Shown: in pieces, positions 1 through 7,413 of the stretch
How positions within the stretch are numbered: the first letter of the stretch is position 1
Layout: the number at the start of each line of letters is the position of its first letter
From: RYN-122 sp963761655
GTDB lineage: Bacteria; Actinomycetota; Actinomycetes; Mycobacteriales; SCTD01
DNA length: 64,000 bases
NCBI GenBank assembly: GCA_963761655.1
Contig: CAVXHI010000008.1
Span: 496,001 to 560,000 of the forward strand
Direction of reading: 5' to 3'
Notes under the pieces: model-generated
What the model was told of the DNA's origin: nothing
Seen by the model: only the letters and a program-made list of their open reading frames with translations
Database searches by the model: none
Made by a program: the position numbers and the translations under genes

Positions 1-29
1 GTTGCCGCGGCGGCCCGCGGGGGTCTCGC

Positions 30-794
30 TCACGGCCAGGAGGAGGTCGCGGGCACGTGCTGGTGGACGAAGTCGAGGCTGCCCGCGAAGATCGTCGGGG
101 CGTCGTTGTCGAGCGTGGCGACGTGGTAGCTGTCCTCGAGCACCCGCTCCTCCACGCGCCCGCCCGCGAGCCCCTCCAGGAGCAGCCGCCCGCTGACCGG
201 CTCGACGACGTGGTCCTCCCGGCTGCGGTAGACGAGCACGGGGCAGGTGATGCGCGACAGGTCGCGCCGCACGACCGGCCAGGCCTGCTGCAGGGAGTTC
301 GCGGCGGCCAGCGGCACGCGGTCGTAGGCGAGCTCGGTGACGCCCGGCTTCTTGATGTCGCTGGCGATGCCCGGGAACGACGACAGCACCCGGCTCACGT
401 ACGGCAGGACCTTGGCGTCCCTGCGCTCGGTGGCGAGCGAGGCGTTGACGAGGACGATGCCGGCGACCTGGTCGCCGCGCTCCTCGGCCAGGCGCAGCGT
501 CAGGGTGCCGCCCATGGACAGGCCCATGACGAAGACGGTCTCGCAGCGGCGGCGCAGCCCCTCGAAGCTCCGCTCGAGCTCGGCGTACCAGTCGGCGAAC
601 CGGGTCCGGTTCATGTCCTGCCACCGGGTCCCGTGCCCGGGCAGCCGGGGCGCGGAGACCGTGAGGCCGGCCGCCCCGAGGTGCTCCGCCCACGGCCGCA
701 TGCTCTGCGGCGTGCCGGTGAACCCGTGGCACAGGACGACCCCGACGGGCCCGCCGGGCAGGTCGATCGGCTCGGCACCGGGCAGGACGGCCAC
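30..794 (-). CDS. alpha/beta hydrolase (esterase/monoacylglycerol lipase-like)
   Basis: A 254-aa cytoplasmic serine hydrolase, probably acting on short acyl or glyceride esters. The oxyanion-type motif HGFTG lies at about residues 23-27, the nucleophile elbow GLSMGG puts the catalytic Ser near 93, an acid is in SREDHVV (about 204) and the His is in DSYHVATLD (about 231), so the triad is complete. This matches the carboxylesterase Est30/monoglyceride lipase type. The GTG at 794 has GAGGAG 5 nt upstream; an in-frame ATG at 830 lacks a Shine-Dalgarno and was not chosen. It is divergent from the acyltransferase at 939, and both may touch glycerolipids (inference). Substrate is unknown. Confidence 0.85.
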   Translation of the reverse strand: MAVLPGAEPIDLPGGPVGVVLCHGFTGTPQSMRPWAEHLGAAGLTVSAPRLPGHGTRWQDMNRTRFADWYAELERSFEGLRRRCETVFVMGLSMGGTLTLRLAEERGDQVAGIVLVNASLATERRDAKVLPYVSRVLSSFPGIASDIKKPGVTELAYDRVPLAAANSLQQAWPVVRRDLSRITCPVLVYRSREDHVVEPVSGRLLLEGLAGGRVEERVLEDSYHVATLDNDAPTIFAGSLDFVHQHVPATSSWP

Positions 795-871
795 GCTGGC
801 TCCTCGAGGACGGTCTGGCAGGGGGCCCATGGTCGCACGCGGGGGGCCGTCGTCCTGTCCCCCGCGAGGAC

Positions 872-877
872 TAGGGT
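872..877 (+). promoter_or_regulatory. -10 hexamer TAGGGT upstream of the acyltransferase
   Basis: TAGGGT has the TANNNT form seen repeatedly in this window. The predicted start of transcription near 884 leaves a leader of about 55 nt carrying the AGGAGG Shine-Dalgarno of the gene at 939. Confidence 0.45.
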
Positions 878-938
878 CCGGAGCGCACTGTGGCCCGCGC
901 CACGGGGCGAGGGTGCTGTTCGCGCAGAGGAGGAGCTC

Positions 939-1694
939 ATGGGCTACTGGTTCATCAAGGGCTTCCTCACGCCGCTGCTGCGCCTGTTCTTCCGGCCGAC
1001 GGCGTACGGGCTGGAGAACGTGCCGACCGAGGGCGCGGCGATCCTGGCCGGCAACCACAACAGCTTCCTCGACAACTTCATGATCCCGCTGGTCGTGCCC
1101 CGCCGCGTCACCTACCTCGCGAAGAGCGACTACTTCACGGGCAAGGGCGTGAAGGGCCGCCTGCAGGCCTTCTTCTTCCGCAGCGCCGGGCAGATCCCGA
1201 TCGACCGCTCCGGCGGCGCTGCGAGCGAGGCCGCGCTGCGCACCGGCCTCAAGGTCCTGCAGGAGGGCGGCCTGCTGGCCCTCTACCCGGAGGGGACCCG
1301 CTCGCCCGACGGCCGGCTCTACCGCGGCCGCACCGGCGTCGCCCGGATGGCCCTGGAGGCCGGCGTCCCGGTCATCCCGGTCGGCCTCGTGGGGATGTTC
1401 GACGTGCAGCCCCCCGGCCAGATGATGCCGACCCCGAAGCGCGTCTCCATGACCTTCGGCAAGCCGCTGGACTTCAGCCGCTACGAGGGCATGGAGGGCG
1501 ACCGCTTCGTCCTGCGCAGCATCACCGACGAGATCATGTACGAGCTGATGCTGCTGTCCGGGCAGGAGTACGTCGACCAGTACGCCACCAAGGCGAAGGT
1601 CGAGCTCGAGGACGCCCGGACGGCCGCCCGCGAGGCCCTGGTCAGCGACGCGCCGTCCAGCCGGACCCAGAGCCCTGTCCGCAAGGCCGGCTGA
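939..1694 (+). CDS. 1-acyl-sn-glycerol-3-phosphate acyltransferase family protein
   Basis: A 251-aa PlsC-family acyltransferase that transfers an acyl group to a lysophospholipid or related acceptor at the inner membrane face. The HX4D catalytic motif is NHNSFLD (His40, Asp45) and the substrate-binding motif is PEGTRS (about 117-122), both intact. A hydrophobic N-terminus (WFIKGFLTPLLRLFF) should anchor it. The ATG has AGGAGG about 6 nt upstream. M. tuberculosis Rv2182c is a similar protein in a similar neighbourhood (known). It is followed immediately by a sensor kinase and response regulator, so the three may be co-transcribed. Acceptor specificity cannot be read from sequence. Confidence 0.88.
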   Translation: MGYWFIKGFLTPLLRLFFRPTAYGLENVPTEGAAILAGNHNSFLDNFMIPLVVPRRVTYLAKSDYFTGKGVKGRLQAFFFRSAGQIPIDRSGGAASEAALRTGLKVLQEGGLLALYPEGTRSPDGRLYRGRTGVARMALEAGVPVIPVGLVGMFDVQPPGQMMPTPKRVSMTFGKPLDFSRYEGMEGDRFVLRSITDEIMYELMLLSGQEYVDQYATKAKVELEDARTAAREALVSDAPSSRTQSPVRKAG

Positions 1695-1797
1695 GACGGC
1701 CGCAGCGCCGTACGCCGAGCGGCTCGACCCTGCCCTGTGGCGGGCCACGGCGGTCGCCCGGGTCGCGTCGCTGGCCTACGCGGTCGTCTCCGCGCTG

Positions 1798-2781
1798 GTG
1801 GACCTGCGGGAGGACAGGCACCCGGGAGGCGTCGTCCTGCTGCTGGTGCTGATGGCGACGTGGACCGTCGCGGTGACGGTCCTGCCGCGGACGCGTGCCG
1901 TCCTGCTGCTCGACCTCGCCGTCGCCGCTGCCGCCCTGCTGTCCGGCCGCGTGCTGCAGGGCACCGGCCTGATCGACGCCGGCGCACCCAGCCTGACCCT
2001 CACGTGGGGCGCCGTCCCCGCGATCGCCTGGGCCGTCCACGGCGGCCCCCTGCCGGGCGGTCTCGCCGCCGGCGTCATGGCGGCCGCCACCCTGCTGTGG
2101 CGCGGCGACGTCAACCGCGCCTCGGTCGGGTCCTGCGTGCTGCTGCTCCTGGTCGGGGTCGTCGTCGGCTACGTCGTCGCCCTGGCCCGGCAGGCGGAGG
2201 CGGCGTACGCGGCGGCGGTGCAGCGCGAGACCGCGCAGGCCGAGCGGGAGCGGCTGGCCCGGACCGTGCACGACGGCGTCCTGCAGACCCTCGCCCTGGT
2301 CAGCCGTGCGGGGGAGCCCGCCCTCGCGGCGCTGGCCGCCGAGCAGGAGGCCGCGCTGCGCCGCCTCGTCGCCGGCCCCGCCGCGGACGTCCCCACGGGC
2401 GACGTCGACGTGCGGCCCCTGCTCGACTGGCCCGACGTCGCTGCCCCCGCCGCGCCGGTGCCCCTGCCCGCGCACGCCGCCCGCGAGCTGGCCGACGCCG
2501 TCGCCGCCTGCCTGGACAACGTGCGCCGGCACGCCGGCGGGAAGGCGTTCGTGCTGGTCGAGGACGAGGGCGACGCCGTCCTCGTCACCGTCCGCGACGA
2601 GGGCCCCGGGATCGCGCCGGGGCGGCTGGAGCAGGCCGCCCGCGAGGGCCGCATGGGCGTGGCACGCTCGGTCCGCGGCCGGGTCGAGGACCTCGGCGGC
2701 AGCGTGCTCGTCACGAGCACGCCCGGAGCCGGGACGGAGGTGGAGCTGCGTGTCCCCCGGGATCAGGGTGGTGGTCGCTGA
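1798..2781 (+). CDS. MacS/DesK-type sensor histidine kinase (N-terminus probably longer)
   Basis: Membrane sensor kinase of the HisKA_3 type. Predicted membrane helices fill residues 10-130. The phosphoacceptor H-box is VHDGVLQ with His near 158, and an HATPase domain follows with an N-box (ACLDNVRRH), DEGPGI and a GxG-like RMGVARS. The first standard start is GTG 1798, but the same frame upstream (from about 1690) encodes PYAERLD and LWRATAVARVASLAYAVV, which look like the genuine N-terminal region and first helix of this family. No ATG, GTG or TTG precedes them; CTG 1675 is possible. It overlaps the partner regulator by 32 nt, giving a two-component operon. Confidence 0.8.
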   Translation: MDLREDRHPGGVVLLLVLMATWTVAVTVLPRTRAVLLLDLAVAAAALLSGRVLQGTGLIDAGAPSLTLTWGAVPAIAWAVHGGPLPGGLAAGVMAAATLLWRGDVNRASVGSCVLLLLVGVVVGYVVALARQAEAAYAAAVQRETAQAERERLARTVHDGVLQTLALVSRAGEPALAALAAEQEAALRRLVAGPAADVPTGDVDVRPLLDWPDVAAPAAPVPLPAHAARELADAVAACLDNVRRHAGGKAFVLVEDEGDAVLVTVRDEGPGIAPGRLEQAAREGRMGVARSVRGRVEDLGGSVLVTSTPGAGTEVELRVPRDQGGGR

Positions 2782-3373
2782 CGACCACCCGATGTGGCGC
2801 GACGCCGTCGAGCGCGACCTCGCCGCCGCCGGGCTGGACGTCGTCGGGACGGCCGGCGACGGCGAGAAGGCCGTCCGCGTGTGCGCCGCGACCAGCCCGG
2901 ACGTCCTCGTGTGCGACCTGCAGATGCCCGGGCTGTCCGGCGTGCAGGTCGCCGCAGCGGTCGCGCCCGGCGTCAAGGTCCTGGTGCTGTCGGCGTCGGG
3001 GGAGCAGGCCGACGTCCTCGAGGCGGTGAAGGCGGGCGCGGCGGGCTACCTCGTGAAGTCGGCCAGTGCGGCCGAGCTCCTGGACGCCGTCCGCCGCACC
3101 GCGGCAGGGGAGTCGGTGATGTCGCCCGGGCTGGCCGGCCTGCTGCTCGGGGAGTACCGGCGCACCGCTGCCGACGACACCGCGCCGCAGCTCACCCCGC
3201 GCGAGACCGAGGTGCTGCGCCTGGTGGCGAAGGGCCTCACCAGCAAGCAGGTCGCCGAGCGGCTCGTGCTGTCGCACCGCACGGTCGAGAACCACGTGAA
3301 CAACACCCTGGGCAAGCTGCAGCTGCACAACCGGGCCCAGCTGGTCCGCTACGCGCTGGAGAAGGGCCTCTAG
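2750..3373 (+). CDS. NarL/LuxR-family response regulator
   Basis: A 207-aa DNA-binding regulator paired with the kinase at 1798. The receiver domain carries the acidic pair in VVADDHP, the phosphoacceptor Asp56 in VCDLQMPG and the conserved Lys in YLVKSAS. A C-terminal LuxR helix-turn-helix follows (LTPRETEVLRLVAKG, then HRTVENHVNN) at about 140-205. GTG 2750 lies inside the kinase gene, and the overlap implies translational coupling. The TAG stop overlaps the convergent glpK stop as CTAG (3370-3373). Targets are unknown. Confidence 0.9.
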   Translation: MSPGIRVVVADDHPMWRDAVERDLAAAGLDVVGTAGDGEKAVRVCAATSPDVLVCDLQMPGLSGVQVAAAVAPGVKVLVLSASGEQADVLEAVKAGAAGYLVKSASAAELLDAVRRTAAGESVMSPGLAGLLLGEYRRTAADDTAPQLTPRETEVLRLVAKGLTSKQVAERLVLSHRTVENHVNNTLGKLQLHNRAQLVRYALEKGL

Positions 3374-4842
3374 TCGGCCCACCCCTTGGCCGCCTCGACC
3401 GCGCGCAGCCAGCGCGGGTGGCTGCCGTCGTCGCGGACGCCGCGGGTCGGGTCGAACCGGGCGTCGAGGCGCCAGGTGTCGGCGAGCTCCTCGCAGGAGC
3501 TCCAGACCCCCGTGCCGAGGCCGGCGAGGAAGGCCGCGCCGAGCGCCGTCGTCTCGAGGACCTCGGGCCGCTGCACCGGGACGCCGAGCTGGTCGGCCTG
3601 GGTCTGGCAGAGCAGCGCGTTCGCGGACGCGCCGCCGTCGACCTGCAGGACGGGCACCTCGACGCCGGCCTCGCCCGTCATGGCGTCGACGACGTCGCGG
3701 ACCTCGAAGGCGATCGCGTCCAGGGTGGCCCGGGCCAGGTGCGCCCGGGTGGTCCCCCGGGTGATGCCGAGGACGGTGCCGCGCGCGCCGGGGTCCCAGT
3801 GCGGGGCGCCGAGCCCGGTGAGGGCGGGCACGAAGACGACGCCCCCGCTGTCCGGGACCTGCCGGGCCAGGGCCTCGACCTCCTTCGCGTCGCCGATGAC
3901 CTGCAGCCCGTCGCGGAGCCACTGCACCGCCGCACCCGTGACGAAGACGGCGCCCTCGAGCGCGTACTCGGCCCGGCCGTCCGGGTGCATCCACGCCACG
4001 CTGGTCAGCAGCCGGTCGGACAGGACCGGGGTCGCGCCGGTGTTGACGAGCACGAAGGAGCCGGTGCCGTAGGTGCACTTGCTGCGGCCCGGCTCGTAGC
4101 AGCCCTGTCCGAACAGGGCGGCCTGCTGGTCGCCGGCGATGCCGCTGATCGGCAGGTCGAGCCCGAGGAAGGCGCTGGGGTCGGTGCGGCCGAGGTCGCC
4201 GTACGACGGCAGGACCTCCGGCAGCGCGCTCACGGGCACGCCGAAGAGCGCGCAGAGCTCCTCGCTCCACTCCAGGCGGTGCAGGTCGTAGAGCAGGGTC
4301 CGGCAGGCGTTGCTGGGCTCGGTCACGTGCCGCGCCCCCGCCGTCAGCCGGGCGACCAGGTAGGAGTCGACCGTCCCGACGACGGTCTGCCCGGAGGTCA
4401 CGCCGTGCCAGGAACGCGGGTCGTGCTCGGCCAGCCACGCGAGCTTCGTGGCCGTGAAGTACGGGTCCAGGCGCAGTCCGGTCAGCTCCGCGACCCGCGG
4501 CTCGTGCCCGGCCTCGCGCAGCCGGTCGCAGACGGCGCTGCTGCGGCGGTCCTGCCACACGACGGCGCGCCGCGGGGCGGCCAGGGTGCGGCGGTCCCAC
4601 AGCACGGCGGTCTCGCGCTGGTTGGTGATGCCGACGCAGGTGACGTCGGTGCGGCCCTCGAGCGCGGCGCGGCAGGAGGCGAGGACGGCCTGCCAGACCT
4701 CCTCCGGCTCGTGCTCGACCCAGCCGGGCTGCGGGAAGTGCTGCGGGAACTCCTGGTAGCCGCGCGACAGCACCCGGCCGTCCTCGCCGACGACCAGCGC
4801 GGTGACGCCCGTGGTGCCGGCGTCGATCGCGAGCACGCTCAT
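3370..4842 (-). CDS. glpK: glycerol kinase
   Basis: A 490-aa FGGY-family kinase that phosphorylates glycerol to glycerol-3-phosphate in the cytoplasm. N-terminal ATPase motif AIDAGTTGVTALV, the glycerol kinase signatures GITNQRET and GIAGDQQAALFGQ (catalytic Asp) and KCTYGTG are all present, as is the C-terminal VDGGASAN. The length fits the family. ATG 4842 overlaps the TGA of the upstream DUF1028 gene as ATGA, so the two form an operon on the minus strand. The stop shares CTAG with the convergent response regulator. No facilitator or GlpD is adjacent. Confidence 0.95.
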   Translation of the reverse strand: MSVLAIDAGTTGVTALVVGEDGRVLSRGYQEFPQHFPQPGWVEHEPEEVWQAVLASCRAALEGRTDVTCVGITNQRETAVLWDRRTLAAPRRAVVWQDRRSSAVCDRLREAGHEPRVAELTGLRLDPYFTATKLAWLAEHDPRSWHGVTSGQTVVGTVDSYLVARLTAGARHVTEPSNACRTLLYDLHRLEWSEELCALFGVPVSALPEVLPSYGDLGRTDPSAFLGLDLPISGIAGDQQAALFGQGCYEPGRSKCTYGTGSFVLVNTGATPVLSDRLLTSVAWMHPDGRAEYALEGAVFVTGAAVQWLRDGLQVIGDAKEVEALARQVPDSGGVVFVPALTGLGAPHWDPGARGTVLGITRGTTRAHLARATLDAIAFEVRDVVDAMTGEAGVEVPVLQVDGGASANALLCQTQADQLGVPVQRPEVLETTALGAAFLAGLGTGVWSSCEELADTWRLDARFDPTRGVRDDGSHPRWLRAVEAAKGWAD

Positions 4843-5639
4843 GCGCGCAGCTTCTCCAGGACCACGGGGTCGATCGCGCCGTCGACCATGCGCTCCTCGT
4901 AGTTCTCGACGCCGGCCCAGTCCTCGAGGGTCGCGAACCCCTTGCCGGCCAGCAGGCCCGCGACCTCCTGCGCCAGGTCGCCCTCGAGCGGCAGCAGGGC
5001 GTCGGGGTCGGGCCGGCCGAAGTACAGGTCGTGCAGGTCCAGCAGCCGGACGAGCTCGGGCACGGGGTCGACGTGGTCGTCGACGCGCAGGTCGACCAGC
5101 ACGTCGCTGCCGCCGCCGTACCCACCGCCCTCGGACACCACCAGGAGCGCCGCGCTCTGCCGACCGCGCCGGTCCCCGCCGGCCCGGTCGCCGGCGAGCA
5201 GGGCCGCCGTCAACCGCTCCGCGAGGGTGCCCTCCGCCTGCATGAAGGTGCTCGCCAGGGCGTCCACCACCTCCGGGCCGGTGAGCAGGTTCCCCTGTGC
5301 GGCCCAGCCGTCGCCGGTGCGGCCGCCGGCCCAGTCGGCGCAGCCCGGGCCCGTCCAGGTCGCGGCCCCGCCCTGTGCGTCGACCACGCCGGCCTGCCGC
5401 TGGTCGCGCCCGTCGTCGTCCGCCACGAGGCGGTCGAGGGCCTCCTGTGCCGACGCCCCGCCGCGCAGCAGCGCCAGGCCGTCGGGCCGGTAGGCCAGGT
5501 TCGCGTGGGCCTGGGTCGCGATCGCGCCGACGCCGTGCGACGCCCCCGGGACGGCGACACCGACGGCGAGGAACTTGCTCGCCACGGCGACCCCCCACTG
5601 GCTGCCGTCGGGGCTGCGGGCGACGAGGGAGAAGGTCAC
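4839..5639 (-). CDS. DUF1028 domain protein (Ntn-hydrolase-like)
   Basis: A 266-aa protein with the conserved DUF1028 N-terminus (TFSLVARSPDG, WGVAVASKFLAVG, GAIATQAHAN) over about residues 1-200, placed in the Ntn-hydrolase superfamily by family knowledge. A C-terminal segment (VPELVRLLDLHDLYFG) matches the extension many members carry. Its biochemical function is not established. It is the first gene of a two-gene operon with glpK (4-nt overlap) and is divergent from the exonuclease gene 25 bp away. Confidence 0.8.
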   Translation of the reverse strand: MTFSLVARSPDGSQWGVAVASKFLAVGVAVPGASHGVGAIATQAHANLAYRPDGLALLRGGASAQEALDRLVADDDGRDQRQAGVVDAQGGAATWTGPGCADWAGGRTGDGWAAQGNLLTGPEVVDALASTFMQAEGTLAERLTAALLAGDRAGGDRRGRQSAALLVVSEGGGYGGGSDVLVDLRVDDHVDPVPELVRLLDLHDLYFGRPDPDALLPLEGDLAQEVAGLLAGKGFATLEDWAGVENYEERMVDGAIDPVVLEKLRA

Positions 5640-5664
5640 GCGCGGACCGTACAGAATCGTCCAC

Positions 5665-6150
5665 GTGCGCTTCTTCTACGACTGCGAGTTCGGGGTCACC
5701 GCCCCCGAGGTGACGCTGGTGTCGATCGGCGTCGTCGCCGAGGACGGCCGCAGCTACCACGCCGTCCTGGACGACTGGGACCCGCTGGCGGTGCACCCGT
5801 GGGTGCGGGAGAACGTGCTGCCGCAGCTGCCCGCGGCGTCGACCTGGCGGTCCCGCGCGACGGTCCGGGCCGAGCTGCTGGCGTTCCTCGGGGACGACCC
5901 CGTGCTCTGGGCCTGGTCCGGTGCCTACGACCACGTGGCCCTGTGCCAGCTCTGGGGGCAGATGCCCGAGCTCCCGCGGCAGCTGCCGCGCGTCACCCTC
6001 GACGTCCGGCAGCTGTGGGAGCACCTGGGACGCCCGGCCCTGCCGCGCCAGGAGAGCGGGCTGCACGACGCCCTCGCGGACGCCGCGCACGTCAAGGTGC
6101 GGTGGGAGGCCCTGCAGGAGCGGGCCTACCGGCTGGGGCTGACCGTGTGA
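5665..6150 (+). CDS. RNase AS-like 3'-5' exoribonuclease
   Basis: A 161-aa DEDD-type exonuclease resembling the polyadenylate-specific RNase AS of mycobacteria (Rv2179c). The first acidic motif is YDCEFG near the N-terminus, an Asp lies in WSGAYDHVALCQLWG, and the final motif is HDALADAAHV. The product presumably trims A-rich RNA 3' ends in the cytoplasm (known for the mycobacterial enzyme, inferred here). GTG 5665 begins just ahead of RFFYDCEF and no Shine-Dalgarno is evident. The start lies only 25 bp from the divergent DUF1028 start, consistent with leaderless transcription. Confidence 0.82.
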   Translation: MRFFYDCEFGVTAPEVTLVSIGVVAEDGRSYHAVLDDWDPLAVHPWVRENVLPQLPAASTWRSRATVRAELLAFLGDDPVLWAWSGAYDHVALCQLWGQMPELPRQLPRVTLDVRQLWEHLGRPALPRQESGLHDALADAAHVKVRWEALQERAYRLGLTV

Positions 6151-6204
6151 CGCCGTCCTCGTCACGCGTCCGACGCCGCTGTCGTGGCACAGGAGAGTGA
6201 CCGG

Positions 6205-7200
6205 GTGGAGGACGTCGGCGGGTCGGTCCGGGCCGAGGCGGCCGAGCACGGCTTCGCCCTCGACGCCGACCAGGAGGCTGCGCTCGAGGTCCTCGCCGGA
6301 CTCGCGACCGGGGGCGCCGGCGGTGCCTACCTGTGGGGGCCGCCGGGTCGCGGCAAGACCTGGCTCGTCGACGCCGTCCTGCGGGTGGCGCCGACCGACG
6401 ACGTCCTGCGGCTGCACGCCGTCGAGCTGTACGCCCGGCTGCACGCGGCCACCGGGCAGGAGCAGGCGGTCTCGACGTCGGGTGCCTGGTCGCGTGCCCT
6501 GCGCCGGGTGCTCTCCGGCGTCCGGCTGCTCGTCGTCGACGACCTGCAGCTGACCGACAGCGACGACGCCTGGATCGCCGAGGCGGTCCTGGGGCAGGTG
6601 CCGGCCGTCGTCGTCACCAGCAACACCGCGGTCGACCACCTCCACGACTCGCCGCTGCACGGGGCGCACGCCGAGGGCCTGCGCCGGGTGCTGCGCGAGC
6701 GGGCGGTCGACCTGCCGTTCCGCGGGCCGGTCGACCACCGGACCGCCGGCCCGGCCGCTGACCGCCCCGCCTTCTCGTCCGGAGCGTTCCTCAGCCCGGG
6801 CAGCGGCCTGCGGCTGGCCGACCTCGGCCTGGTGCCCCCGACGGCCGCGGACCGGACGGTGCTGACCGTCGGCGGCCGCCCGCTGCCTGCCCTCCAGGCC
6901 GGCGACGACGTCGTGTGGCTCGGCTTCGACGCCCTGTGCCGGCAGCCCACCGGTGTCGGCGACCACCTGGAGCTCGCTTCCCGGTTCCGGACGTGGGTGG
7001 TCGCCGGGGTGCCGGTGCTGCAGGACGTCCCGGCCGACCCGCTGGCCCGGCTGCTGTCCGTCGTCGACGTCGCGCACGACGCCGATGTCCGCCTGGTGCT
7101 GGTCGCCCGGCAGCCGCGGGCCGGGACGGTCCCGGACGACGTCGACCTGCCGGGCTGGCCGCGGCTGGTGAGCCGGCTGCGCCTGCTGCGGGAGGCGTAG
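6205..7200 (+). CDS. zapE: ZapE/AFG1-like ATPase
   Basis: A 331-aa AAA-type ATPase resembling AFG1/ZapE, a family linked to Z-ring stability and protein quality control. Walker A is WGPPGRGKTWL (about 46-56) and Walker B is LLVVDDLQL, followed by sensor-1 VVTSN. A family-typical C-terminal lobe contains VVWLGFDALC. GTG 6205 has AGGAGAG 8 nt upstream; GTG 6184 is in frame but lacks a Shine-Dalgarno. At about 330 aa it is near normal length, though residues 150-220 are less conserved. It follows the exonuclease by about 55 bp. Confidence 0.75.
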   Translation: MEDVGGSVRAEAAEHGFALDADQEAALEVLAGLATGGAGGAYLWGPPGRGKTWLVDAVLRVAPTDDVLRLHAVELYARLHAATGQEQAVSTSGAWSRALRRVLSGVRLLVVDDLQLTDSDDAWIAEAVLGQVPAVVVTSNTAVDHLHDSPLHGAHAEGLRRVLRERAVDLPFRGPVDHRTAGPAADRPAFSSGAFLSPGSGLRLADLGLVPPTAADRTVLTVGGRPLPALQAGDDVVWLGFDALCRQPTGVGDHLELASRFRTWVVAGVPVLQDVPADPLARLLSVVDVAHDADVRLVLVARQPRAGTVPDDVDLPGWPRLVSRLRLLREA

Positions 7201-7413
7201 CGGGCGGCTCGCTGAGGACGTGCCCGAGGGAGGCCTGCGTCAGGCGGCCCCTGCCTCGACACGCGTTCCTCGGATCGGCTCGCTCCCCTCGACGCTCCGA
7301 TCGGCCTGCCGCGAAAGATCTTGAAGTCGTTCTTCAGGGGGGTCGTGCTGGGGCCTGTTCTTGTCGGACCCGGGTGACAGGCTCGCCTCAGCGATCAGGG
7401 GGAGGGGGCAGTC

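Noticed and set aside
2..196. Short plus-strand ORF at the window edge
   Set aside because: Arg/Ala/Pro-rich, TTG start, antisense to the hydrolase gene.
2711..5125. Long minus-strand open frame (over 800 codons) antisense to the response regulator, glpK and DUF1028 genes
   Set aside because: Composition artefact of very high G+C: translation is Arg/Ala/Gly-rich with no family motif, while the other frames carry intact GlpK and response-regulator motifs.
3370..7077. A 1235-codon minus-strand frame read as a single giant protein
   Set aside because: Only the GlpK part is real; the rest is antisense to the exonuclease and ZapE-like genes.
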